DNA of 64,000 bases, from assembly GCA_905221605.1 (NCBI GenBank), contig CAJNDS010002093.1:214501-278500 (forward strand), read 5' to 3'. Both the position numbers and the translations under genes were made by a program. The notes under the pieces are model-generated. The model searched no databases. It saw only the letters and a list, made by a program, of their open reading frames with translations, and was not told the DNA's origin. Below, in pieces: positions 40,645 through 60,106 of this stretch (position 1 is its first letter; every line of letters begins with the position of its first letter). The stretch comes from Symbiodinium natans (taxonomy: Eukaryota; Sar; Dinophyceae; Suessiales; Symbiodiniaceae).

Positions 40645-40885
40645 CTTAGGGGTTTAGGGTTTAGGGTTTAGGGTTTAGGGTTTAGGGTTTAGGGTTTAGG
40701 GTTTAGGGTTTAGGGTTTAGGGTTGAGGGTTTAGGGTTTAGGGCTTAGGGTTGAGGGGTTGAGGGTTTAGGGTTTAGGGTTTAGGGTTTAGGGTTTGGGG
40801 TTTGGGGTTTGGGGTTTGGGGTTTGGGGTTTAGAGGTTGAGGATTTAGGATTTAGGATTTAGGGTTTAGGGTTTAGGGGTTGAGG
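40645..40885 (+). repeat. TTTAGGG array with TTTGGGG block
   Basis: TTTAGGG units, TTGAGGG interruptions, then five TTTGGGG units at about 40795-40830. Confidence 0.85.
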
Positions 40886-41457
40886 GTTGGGATTGGGGTT
40901 GAGGATTTAGGTTGTAGGGCTGTGTTAGGGTTGTAAGGTTTGAGGGTTGTTTTAAGGTCTTGGGGTTGTGGCGGTAGGATGCACCAGGGCGTTTGGTCCC
41001 TTAACCGTGCACAGTCCCAAAACCGGACGATCGCCGCCAATGAGCACCTTAAGAGCATCCTGGTGTGGTGTTAGCATGTAGGGCTTTAAAGGGCTTAAGG
41101 CTTTTAGGGGGCTTGACTTTGAACCTCACAGCCCTCCAAACCCGTAAACCCTCAACACTCATAACCTACTCAAAAGCAACCCCAAAGCCCCAAACCCGAA
41201 ACCCGAAACCCTAAACCCTAAACCCTCAACCCTAAACCACCCTATTCTCAAGGCTCAGCCGCCGCCCCCTGCCACAGTGGGCGGCGCTGAAGCAAATTTA
41301 GCGCCTCCGCCCACCGGAGCCCCTAAACCCTAAACCCGAAACCCTAAACCCTTAGCCCCAGGGGCCAGCAAAGTGCTGGCCTTTGAGGGCTTACGAGCTG
41401 GTGGGACCTGGAACCCTGGCAAGCTTCTTAAATCTCGGCACGTCCTTTTCCTGGGAC

Positions 41458-41520
41458 CTTGGCTGCTAATCTTCGTCGACTTCTGAAATCAGGAAAACTA
41501 CCAACGAAATGAGTTTGGTC
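41458..41520 (-). CDS. Exon DQTHFVGSFPDFRSRRRLAAK, unknown protein
   Basis: On the minus strand a strong acceptor (CATAGTCGCCCTTTCAG|G) opens a 63-nt phase-0 exon DQTHFVGSFPDFRSRRRLAA K with a GT donor (GCCAAG|GTCCCAGG). If the donor is not used, the frame runs VPGKGRAEI and stops, which would make it terminal. Its strand agrees with the other exons, but it lies beyond the stop of the acidic-exon gene and is a separate gene. Confidence 0.5.
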
Positions 41521-41550
41521 CTGAAAGGGCGACTATGGGAGAACGTTGCT

Positions 41551-41632
41551 GCTCTTCGTGCCTGACGAACCTTTCGAGCCTATGCTGCATCCCACCCTTC
41601 ACAGCATCTGCGCCATACTACAGCAAACCCTG
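41551..41632. other. Diverged duplicate of 59.86-59.94 kb island
   Basis: GCTGCTCTTCGTGCCTGACG...CTTTCGAGCC...CTTCACAGCATCTGCG...TACTACAGCAAACCCT matches 59855-59938 in order, at moderate identity. Both sit at the edge of a CCCTAAA array. Both strands are open. Confidence 0.45.
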
Positions 41633-41817
41633 AACCCTCAACCCTCAACCGAAACCCTAAACCCTAGACCCTAAACCCTAGACCCTAAACCCTAAGCCCT
41701 AAACCCTAAACCCTCAACTTCGAGCCCCAAGAATACCCCAAAATGTCTGCCTGCGGCATCGGAATCGGCACGTTCCGCCGGGTGAACTGCTTCTGGGAGC
41801 CTGGTGCTTGGGTTTCG

Positions 41818-42003
41818 GGTTTAGGGTTTAGGGTTTAGGGTTTAAGGTTTAGGGTTTAGGGTTTAGGATTTAGGGTTTAGGGTTTAGGGTATAGGGTTTA
41901 GGGTTTAGGGTTTAGGGTTTAGGGTTTAGGGTTTAGGGTTTAGAGTTTAGGGTTTAGGGTTTAGGGTTTAGGGTTTAGGGTTTAGGGTTTAGGGTTTAGG
42001 GCT
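41818..42003 (+). repeat. TTTAGGG array
   Basis: About twenty-six units with TTTAAGG, TTTAGGA and TATAGGG point variants. Confidence 0.9.
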
Positions 42004-42481
42004 TGGGTCAGGAATTGGGGTGTTTTGGGCTTAGGTGAGGCTGTGCTAGCCCTAAATCCTAAAGCCTTGACTGAAAACCCTGAACCCCAAACCCTTCCAC
42101 ACCCTAAACCCCCAGCCCTAAAGCCCAAACCCTAAACCCCAAACCCCAAACCCTGAACCCTAAACAATAAATCTTAGGGTTTAGGGTTTCGGGTTTAGGG
42201 TTTGGGGTTTAGGGTCTAGGATTCAGGGCTGCGGGTTTGGGGTTTATGGCTTTGGGCTTAAGGACAGAACAGCATACCCAGCTTTCGGGGCTGCTAGGGT
42301 TTAGGGGTTGAGGGGTTGAAGGGTTTAGGGTTTAGGGTTTAGGGTTTAGGGTTTAGGATTTAGGGTTTAGGGTTTAGGGTTTGAGGATATAGTAGCGCCT
42401 CTGGCCACTGTAGGTGATATGGCCCAGTAGTTGTCAATGTGACTACCTCACGACCCGGACAGCCACTTGGGGTCTAGGGTA

Positions 42482-42690
42482 TTTGGAGGTTCATGGTACT
42501 TACCAACCAATGATAGCTTCAAGACTCACGGGAGTCCAACTCCAACTCCTACTTGGAGGTTCAGGGTACTTACTAACCAACTACAACTGCACTTATAACC
42601 CACTTATAAGCCCCTTAAGTGCCCGAATATGGTTATAAGTACAGTTATAAGTACAGTTCAAATTGGTAATACGTACCATGAACCTCCAAG
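42482..42690. mobile_element. MITE family A, copies 9a (fragment) and 9b
   Basis: A left-end fragment (TTTGGAGGTTCATGGTACTT) at about 42482-42505 precedes a complete 139-bp copy at 42552-42690 with CTTGGAGGTTCAGGGTACTT and CGTACCATGAACCTCCAAG ends and TA on both sides. The complete copy contains a duplicated AAGTACAGTTATAAGTACAG. Confidence 0.7.
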
Positions 42691-42788
42691 TACATGAGAA
42701 GCGCGCCCAGCCTCTTCGATCACTGCTCGCTGCTTTTGTTGTGCCACACAGAGCCGTCGTGCAAAGCCAAGTGGATGCTAATCTACCA

Positions 42789-42850
42789 ATTGCTTAAGAA
42801 CCCCCGCCCCCCCCCCCCCCCCCAAAAAAAAAAAAAAAATGAAAATCTTC
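42789..42850 (+). mobile_element. TTGCTTAAGAACCCCC-poly(A) dispersed element, copy 1
   Basis: ATTGCTTAAGAACCCCCGCC, a C-run and a 15-base A-run. The phrase (T)TTGCTTAAGAA(G/C)CCCCC plus A-run recurs at 55457-55500 and 56120-56165, and inverted at 30779-30806. Confidence 0.5.
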
Positions 42851-42929
42851 TACCTGAAAAGGGGAATATCAGGATTTTGATCTCTATTTTTTTGAGCCCA
42901 GGCTTGTGACGGCCTAGAACTGAATTGGC

Positions 42930-43330
42930 CCACATGGATTGTTGTAATGTGCGGCTGGCAAGAAGACTTGCAAGAATGATTGCAATAGCCACCGTAGCAG
43001 GAACAGCAACAGCAATACCAACAATAATCACAACAAGAGGATAACAGTAGAACTGGCAATAACAATAACAAAATGAAGCCATACTAGCAATACTCAGAAT
43101 AAGCGAAAAGGTAGCAATAACAACCATCTGACTCATAACCGCCACAAAAACAACAAACTACAGTAGATAAGAATACATTTTATACATGTAGAAAAAACCG
43201 TCCTGTCATAACCCGAATATGAACCCAGATAGTGATCATAATAAACCAGGAACATAATCACAATAACCCACACAAAATGCTTGAAACAAAAGTGGTAGCA
43301 ATAACAATGAGAAGAGCTGGCAGGGGTGTT
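42930..43330 (+). repeat. CAA/CAATA-rich low-complexity tract
   Basis: About 400 bp rich in AACAATAACAA, AGCAATA and ATAATCACAA. Long minus-strand ORFs (Tyr/Cys/Ile/Val-rich) come from this composition and are not called. Confidence 0.6.
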
Positions 43331-43436
43331 GGCACGACAAACACCCGCCTGGGGAAACTCGGACGTTGCGTCTGCCAACGGGCACCTGCGGGCTCCCATG
43401 GTCCGAACATGCTCTTCCCCCCACTGTCTTGTTTGT

Positions 43437-43712
43437 GGGGTTTAGGGTTTAGGGTTTAGGGGTTTAGGGGGTTTTGGGGTTTAGGGTTTAGGGTTTAGGG
43501 TTTTAGGGGTTTAGGGGTTTAGGGGTTTAGGGGTTTAGGGGGTTTAGGGGTTTAGGGGGCTTAGGGGGTTAGGGGTTTAGGGGTTTAGGGGTTTAGGGGT
43601 TTAGGGGTTTGGGGGTTTAGGGGTTTAGGGCTTTAGGGCTTTACGGCTTTAGGGGTTTAGGGGTTTAGGGGTTTAGGGGTTTAGAGGTTTAGGGGTTTAG
43701 GGGTTTAGGGTT
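43437..43712 (+). repeat. TTTAGGGG 8-mer array
   Basis: About thirty units, mostly TTTAGGGG, with slips to 9 (TTTAGGGGG) and a short CTTTAGGG block near 43630-43655. The island 43740-44050 to its right holds nothing recognised. Confidence 0.85.
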
Positions 43713-44145
43713 TCGGGATTGCAGGCTTAGGGTTTTAGCAGGGTTGAGCTCTCAGGCCACAAGTAGCAGCATCCTATGCTCCGAAATCCTGTCAGCTTCA
43801 GTGGCACCTCCCGACCTGAAAGCCTCGTAGCAACACTTAGTACACGAGCTTAAACAAGCATCTATTCGGTGCTGTCCCTTTATTTCTAGCCCCTATCAAG
43901 TGCGAGCTGAACTACCTCAACCACCCCCACTCTCATTGTTAGTAAGTTGGCCTTATAGGGTCATACTTCACAGGTGGTTCCTGCTGTCTGCGATCGCGGC
44001 CGAAATGACACAGCAACAATGGAAGTGCGAAACACACTTCAAGCACAGCAAAGTAACTTAACGGGTTTAGGTTTAGGGTTTATGGTTTGGGGTTAAGGGT
44101 TGTTAGGGTTTCGGGTTCAAGGCTTAGGGTTTGGGGATATCAAGC

Positions 44146-54846
<10,701 letters not shown>

Positions 54847-54894
54847 CTGGAGACGGAGAGCTGGAGCGGTTTAGGGTTTAGGTTCTAGGGTTTG

Positions 54895-55020
54895 GGGCTT
54901 ATAGTGGGTTTAGGGCTGAGGGCTTAGGGCTTAGGGCTTAGGAGGGCTTAGGGCTTAGGGCTTAGGGCTTAGGAGGGCTTAGGGGCTTAGGAGGGCTTAG
55001 GGGTTTAGGGTTTAGAGTTT
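54895..55020 (+). repeat. TTTAGGG/GGGCTTA array
   Basis: GGGCTTA units with AGGA interruptions and TTTAGGG at the right edge. The next island (55130-55270) is open on the plus strand after TTTGCCCTGCAG|C (LHPPECILSFNDEHKKKPIC), a possible plus-strand exon. Confidence 0.75.
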
Positions 55021-55336
55021 CAAGCTTCGGTGTTGTGCTGCGTTGGGCACTGGGTGCTGACAAGGTGTGCGGGGTCTGGGCTTTGGCTTAGGGTCTTGGG
55101 CTCCAGGGGAAGCTTGGTGGCTGGGAGTTTATATCCTTTGCCCTGCAGCTTGCACCCGCCGGAGTGCATACTATCCTTCAACGACGAGCACAAGAAGAAG
55201 CCTATATGTGCTTTCCATGAGGATCATCTATTGCAGGGCTTCGAGATGTACAGATGTTCTTGATGTTGTGACGTTTTCAACATGGATACGACTCGAGCGC
55301 GGCAAACACAAAATGCAGGTGACAATGTGGTCTGCT

Positions 55337-55435
55337 TTGGGATGTTCCCCCCTATACAAGCAGTCCTTATTAATAAGGACATAGGGGGTACTAGAATCCC
55401 TCTTCAGGACTGTTAGTATAAGGGTGAATATCCCA
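55337..55435. mobile_element. Family B element, complete copy
   Basis: TTGGGATGTTCCCCCCTATA left end, GTTAGTATAAGGGTGAATAT then CCCA right end, interior CAGTCCTTATTAATAAGGAC. Confidence 0.65.
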
Positions 55436-55666
55436 GGTGGTAAAAAAAATGCTGCTATTTGCTTAAGAACCCCCAAAAAAATCGTATAAAAAGAAAACAG
55501 TAATCCTTTTATTGCCCTGATAAGGAAAATACTTATGGTCATAAATGCTCGGATTTACCTCTGGGGTGCTTAAGCTAATCGTAGCATGGTGTGCTATGAC
55601 TACCTTAGCAAAGCATATCATGGCAATGAAGGAAAGAAGACGGCTCGGTGCAACGCGGGGGGTCTG

Positions 55667-55787
55667 ATATGGGGGGTTTCCGAAACTAGGATAAGTTAGG
55701 GGTACCTTGTTGGGGTCCTTACTCTAAGGGAATCCTACATTTTGGGGGCTCTTTCTTTAGGGGCCCCTCGTTTTCGGAAACCCCCAC
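55667..55787. mobile_element. Family C element
   Basis: ATATGGGGGGTTTCCGAAAC and TTTTCGGAAACCCCCACTT inverted ends around GGGGTACCTTGTTGGGGTCC. Confidence 0.6.
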
Positions 55788-55892
55788 TTGGTAGCTGCTG
55801 TCACCAGCTGTCCAAAGTACGCTAAGGGTTTAGGGTTTAGGGTTTAGAGTTTAGGGTTCTGCGTTTAGAGTTTAGGGTTTAGGGTTAGGGCC

Positions 55893-56000
55893 ACTTGGAG
55901 AGTACTTATAACCCCAATTATCCCCGCACATATAAGCCCCCCAAGTCCTCTAAGTAGGCTATAAGTAGACATACAATTGGGGTTATCATGAGCCTCCAAG
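55893..56000. mobile_element. MITE family A, copy 12 (shortened)
   Basis: CTTGGAGAGTACTTATAACC to TTATCATGAGCCTCCAAG, followed by TA. The flanking homopolymer C and A runs at 56120-56170 belong to the TTGCTTAAGAA family. The 56.2-56.8 kb stretch shows no clear feature. Confidence 0.6.
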
Positions 56001-57127
56001 TATGACGCAGCTTTAAGCCACAGAGCCAGAGAGAACAGCTGATGGTCCCAAGTAAGGACATGCTGCCAAGTTGTCCAGCACCACAAACCAACAACACCAA
56101 GGCGCGGGAGCATTCTTCCTACTGTTTGCTTAAGAAGCCCCCCCCCCAGCCCCAAAAAAAAACAAAAATTGTAATCCCTTCATTGCCCTTCTCCGCCGAC
56201 CCCAGTCGGCGTCAGTGACAACTCACCCCTGCAGTAGCACCACCGCCCTCCCCCCGCCCCCCCCCCCCAAAGAGCTGAGTCCAGTCCGGGACCCCAGGCC
56301 GGGTCTTAAGGCATCTTTAGCCATTTTACTTGGCTGCGGCTTGGGTATTCGGGCATTCAGGTTTCCAAGTCTTTGAGCTCAAGGCCTATCTTGGGTTGAA
56401 AGGTCATGGCTTTTTGACACGATAGACCCCGGGGCCAAACCCGTGCGTTCCGGCAATGTTCTACAGCTGATCCGAACTCTCCTCGAGCTTCGGCCCGCGC
56501 TGCCCGCTCATGGGCGCAGCCCCTGAAAATAAGCGCAAGAAGATTTACGTGTTTTACGTGGGGTTCTTAACAAACAGCAGTTGCCACATCGTGGATTGCA
56601 CCTTTGCTAGTCAGAGGCATTGTTCAGGGCACAGAAATGAACATGGCAGTGGGCAGATGGCGGTCCGCGCATTTCAGGGTCTTTGTTGATTGAAAAGCTT
56701 GAGTGGCAAGCAGAACAATTCAACCCTACACCCTAAACCCTGAAGCAAAATTCGACTGCCTTTCCGCTTGATGCAATGATGTTCGGGCCTGCGGCCCTCC
56801 TGTTAGGGTAAACTACTTTAAAAAGCCGCAACCACCTTTGGCAGATTGGCCATGCTCTTTCGAGCTCTAAATCTCAAAACCGACAAAACAAAAAGGGCAC
56901 GCCGCCCTGCAGTGGAATGAAATACAGGGCTTGCGCACGGCGGCCACACTTGTGTACCCAGGCGCTCATGTGCTGATAGTGCTGATACCTGATACAGCAC
57001 TAAATTGATGTTTCCGAGGACGTGATGGTACCGTTTGAGGAGATGGAGAGGACGGCGGACGGGTAGACGACTGTCATCTGCATCTGGCGCCGAGCACGAG
57101 GACGGTTGGGGCGAGTGAACATCTCAC

Positions 57128-57193
57128 TCCGGCCCCAGCGCCATCCATCCCAATCCAAGTGGCCGATGCTCGCATTTAGCCAGCTCGGCACTT
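57128..57193 (-). CDS. Candidate exon VPSWLNASIGHLDWDGWRWG
   Basis: On the minus strand, TGCAAACGACAG|AA and GGCCGGA|GTGAGATG (consensus GT donor) delimit 66 nt reading VPSWLNASIGHLDWDGWRWG R, Trp-rich. A second frame (SAELAKCEHRPLGLGWMALG) is the one phase-compatible with 57398-57492. The whole 57000-57317 stretch is open on this strand. Confidence 0.35.
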
Positions 57194-57397
57194 CTGTCGT
57201 TTGCAGGAACTTGCCTTGGAAGGCCCTCCAAAACCCTCTAAAAAACATATCCTGAAGATGATCCTCTTCAAAGTAAAAAGGGAAAATATACAAAACAAAA
57301 ATCCAAAGGGCCCACAAACCTAAACCCTAAACCCTAAACCCTAAACCCTAAACCCTAAACCCTGAACCCTTCTACCCAGCTGCTGAATCCCACGTAC

Positions 57398-57492
57398 CGA
57401 TCACCATCCACATCATATCGGGCGTGGTGGCAGTGATGGGCCCGGCACTTCTCCGGCGCGAGAGGGCGGATGCGGGCTGGGTCAACCTCAAC
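57398..57492 (-). CDS. Exon VEVDPARIRPLAPEKCRAHH, probably downstream part of the GT gene
   Basis: On the minus strand a strong acceptor (TTGCCCTTCTTCCACAAG|G) and GTGATCG|GTACGTGG donor (GT) bound 95 nt reading VEVDPARIRPLAPEKCRAHH then CHHARYDVDGD. It is His/Cys-rich in the middle. Read through, DVDGDRYVGF resembles an EF-hand loop without its final acidic residue. Its phase does not match the 58.07 kb exon directly. Confidence 0.5.
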
Positions 57493-57514
57493 CTTGTGGA
57501 AGAAGGGCAATGTG

Positions 57515-57655
57515 TTAGGGTTTAGGGTTTAGGGTTGAGGGTTTAGGGTTTAGGGTTTAGGGTTTAGGGCTTAGGGTTTAGGGTTTAGGGTTTAGGGTTT
57601 AAAACCCTAGGGTTTAGGGTTTAGGGTTTAGGGTTTAGGGTTAGGGTTTAGGGTC
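57515..57655 (+). repeat. TTTAGGG array
   Basis: About seventeen units, with a local head-to-head point at 57600 (TTTAAAACCC). A 50-bp island phrase (GAACC(G/A)CAACCT(A/C)GTGGGTAG, G(T)CCGGTAACC) is then duplicated at 57655 and 57716. Confidence 0.85.
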
Positions 57656-57914
57656 TGAACCGCAACCTAGTGGGTAGCCCGGGTAACCACAAGAAGGGTT
57701 GAGCGTTTTAGGGTTTGAACCACAACCTCGTGGGTAGGCCCGGTAACCAGAAGGGTTCAGGGTTGGAGGGTTTGAGGGTTGGAGGCTTTGAGGGTTTGAG
57801 GCTTGGAGGGTTTGAGGGATTGAGGGTTTAGGGTTTTAGGGTTTAGGGCTTTGATTGAAGGCTTGCCTTCTTGGCGTTGGCTACTTTTTGCACCGGGGGA
57901 AAAGGGTAACAGAA

Positions 57915-58055
57915 GCCCTAAGCCCTAAGCCCTAGACCCTGAACCCTAAGCCTTAAACCCTAAACCCTAAGCCCTAAACCCTAAACCCTAAACCCCGAAC
58001 CCTAAACCCTAAACCCTAAACCCTGAACCCTAAACCCTAAACCCTAAACCCTGAA
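57915..58055 (+). repeat. CCCTAAA/CCCTAAG array
   Basis: About eighteen units, mixed CCCTAAG and CCCTAAA with CCCTGAA. Confidence 0.85.
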
Positions 58056-58070
58056 CTCTTCCTGGCTTAC

Positions 58071-58135
58071 CCGGCAACGCCAAACTCCATCCCTCTGCTG
58101 GCCGGCTCGACGGGCCGCAGGTCCAGCAGCCGGAC
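58071..58135 (-). CDS. Exon VRLLDLRPVEPASRGMEFGV, probable GT gene exon
   Basis: TGCGCGTGTGCAG|G acceptor and GTTGCCGG|GTAAGCC (consensus GT donor), 65 nt, phase 0 in and 2 out. Without splicing the frame stops at once (TAA is inside the donor). VRLL followed by a Pro region is reminiscent of the C-terminal side of GT32 domains, but this is only suggestive. Confidence 0.5.
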
Positions 58136-58174
58136 CTGCACACGCGCAGGCCGCACAGGGTTTAGGGTTCAGGG

Positions 58175-58312
58175 TTCAGGGTCCCCCACCCACTCCCCAC
58201 TCCCCCACTCCCCCACTCCCCCACACCCCCTCACATTCCCCCACTCCCCCACACTCTCTCACTCCCCCCACTCCCCCCACTCCCCCCACTCCCCCCACTC
58301 CCCCCACTTCAG
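58175..58312 (+). repeat. CCCCCACT minisatellite
   Basis: About sixteen units of CCCCCACT or CCCCCCACT with one interruption (TCTCTCA). Unrelated to the telomeric motif. Confidence 0.9.
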
Positions 58313-59162
58313 GGTTTAGGGTTTAGGGTTTAGGGTTTAGGGTTTGGGGTTTGGGGTTTAGGGTTTGGGGTTTAGCGGTTTAGTGTTTAGAGGTTAAGGT
58401 TTGGGGCGTGCTGATACGTAGCTACACTGCATGAGAAAAGTACCGACGCTGGGTCAGTTCTCGAAAAAATGACAACCCTCCCGATGACAGCGGCATGGTA
58501 GTGGAAAGGCAGTGGAGCCAACGCCTGCGTATGCTGTGTGGGAGAAGTAAGCAAGTCTCCTGTGAAGGAACAAAGAAGGAAACTTGCAACCCTAAACCCT
58601 AAACCCTAAACCCTGAACCCTAAACCCTAAACCAAAGGCAGTCCTTGCACAAGTGTTTGGAGTCTAGCTCGAAGGTGCGAAAGAATGCTGAAGAAAACTA
58701 GAATCACCACCGGAAGCAAACGACCATGTCCGACTACTAAACCCACACCCCGAAACCCTAAACCCCAAGCCCTAAACCCCAAACCCTAAACCCTAAACCC
58801 CACAACCCCAAACCCCAAGCCCCGAACCCTCAACCCCAACTGTCAACTGTGCTAGGATTACATGTATTGCTAACCCTGAACCCCAAACCACAACCCCCAA
58901 ACCCCAAACCCTCAACCCCAAAGCCCAAACCCAGTTGCTGGGTATCCTGGGCCAAACAAGGTTAACCTGTCAACTGTGGTAGGATTACATGTACCCCCAA
59001 AAGGTTAAAGATTACCTAACCCGAAAAGCTAAACCCCAAACCCCAAGCCCCAAAACCCTAAACCCTAAAGCCCAAACCCTAAACCCTAAACCCGACACCC
59101 TAAACCCTAAACCCCAAACCCCAAACCCTAAACCCTAAATCCTAAATCCCTAAGCCCGGAGC

Positions 59163-59262
59163 CTGTCCAAAGCGGATCCCGCCGGAAGCGGAGCTCCGGG
59201 CATCGAAGCTCCAGGTGCCCGGCTCGAACCCCGCGAAGGGATCGCGCGCCAGGGCCAGGTTC
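59163..59262 (-). CDS. Candidate exon NLALARDPFAGFEPGTWSFD
   Basis: AAAACCGAG|G acceptor and TTGGACAG|GCTCCGG donor (GC), 100 nt. The preferred frame reads NLALARDPFAGFEPGTWSFD and then ARSSASGGIRFGQ, ending in phase 0 and so compatible with 58071-58135. All three frames are open, so frame choice is uncertain. Confidence 0.45.
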
Positions 59263-59502
59263 CTCGGTTTTAGGGTTTAGGGTTTAGGGTTTGGGGTTGA
59301 GGGTTTGGGGTTTTTTAAGGATTGTTCCGGAGTTTGGGTTCAGGGAGCCCCTTGTTTTTCAGGGAGTTTGGAGCTTAGGGCGAAGCTGCTGCCCTAAACC
59401 CTAAACCCCAAACGCCCCCCTAAACTCAAGGCTTAGGCCGCCTCCCTACAGTGAGGGGTGCTCGACCTCGATGGCGCAAGCCGAGCCAGGTCGTTCGCCC
59501 GC

Positions 59503-59563
59503 CTGCAACAGCTCGGAGGTCGGCAGCGCCCACGTGGGGCCTGGGTTCTTCTCGAAACCAGTA
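59503..59563 (-). CDS. Candidate 61-nt exon, frame uncertain
   Basis: GGTACTTGCTACCAG|T acceptor and GTTGCAG|GCGGGC donor (GC). The most protein-like frame is TGFEKNPGPTWALPTSELLQ. The phase-compatible frame between 60010 and 59163 reads LVSRRTQAPRGRCRPPSCC. Confidence 0.35.
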
Positions 59564-60009
59564 CTGGTAGCAAGTACCCCCCTCCCTTCTTTTGGGGGGG
59601 CCTGGGCCCCTCCTGGGCCTGAGCCCCTGCCCCCCTCCGCCCTGGCCCACGCCTTCTCTGGCCCCGTCACCCGTCTCTGGGTCTTCCACCGGGTTCTGAC
59701 CCCCTGAACCCTCTTGTGGAACTAGCCTGGCCCATCCGTGACGGAATAAAGAAGTTTCTTTGCAAGTAAGCAGCTGACTTGAGTTTAGGCCTAAACCCGA
59801 AAAGGAATAGGTTTGGGTGGTTTTGCCGCCTGGGAGAAAGGTATTAGAAGAGCCAGAGCTGCTCTTTGCACCTCACGCAGCTTTCGAGCTTGTTCCAAAG
59901 CCTAACTTCACAGCATCTACGCCCTATTACAGCAAACCCTCAACCCTAAACCCTAAACCCTAAACCCTACAGAAAGCATCTCATTTACAGCGCAGGCGCA
60001 ATGAGCTGC

Positions 60010-60106
60010 CTAGGAGGCAAGGTCCCGTAGCCCAAAGGTCGCTGGACGTCACCATGTGCCACACAGGCGGGTCCGAAAAGTCCCCAAGCAGGTCGGCAAA
60101 GGTGTC
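60010..60106 (-). CDS. GT32 gene exon DTFADLLGDFSDPPVWHMVT
   Basis: CCTCAACCAG|G acceptor and CTCCTAG|GCAGCTC donor (GC), phase 0 in and 1 out. Continues SSDLWATGPCLL; TGP is a conserved late motif of the family. A degenerate duplicate of its first 20 bases with the acceptor lies at 60237-60262. Confidence 0.75.

Noticed and set aside
42783-43399. Two minus-strand ORFs of about 90-120 codons resembling membrane proteins
   Set aside because: They derive from a CAA/CAATA-rich low-complexity tract and an A-run; hydrophobicity reflects composition.
56316-56350. Possible relic of a dinoflagellate spliced leader (TAGCCATTTT...GGCT)
   Set aside because: Only part of the leader matches and it is interrupted; too short to support a retroposed-gene call.
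59426-59707. Several ORFs on both strands at 59.4-59.7 kb
   Set aside because: GC-rich island open in most frames; only the spliced segment 59503-59563 is retained, at low confidence.
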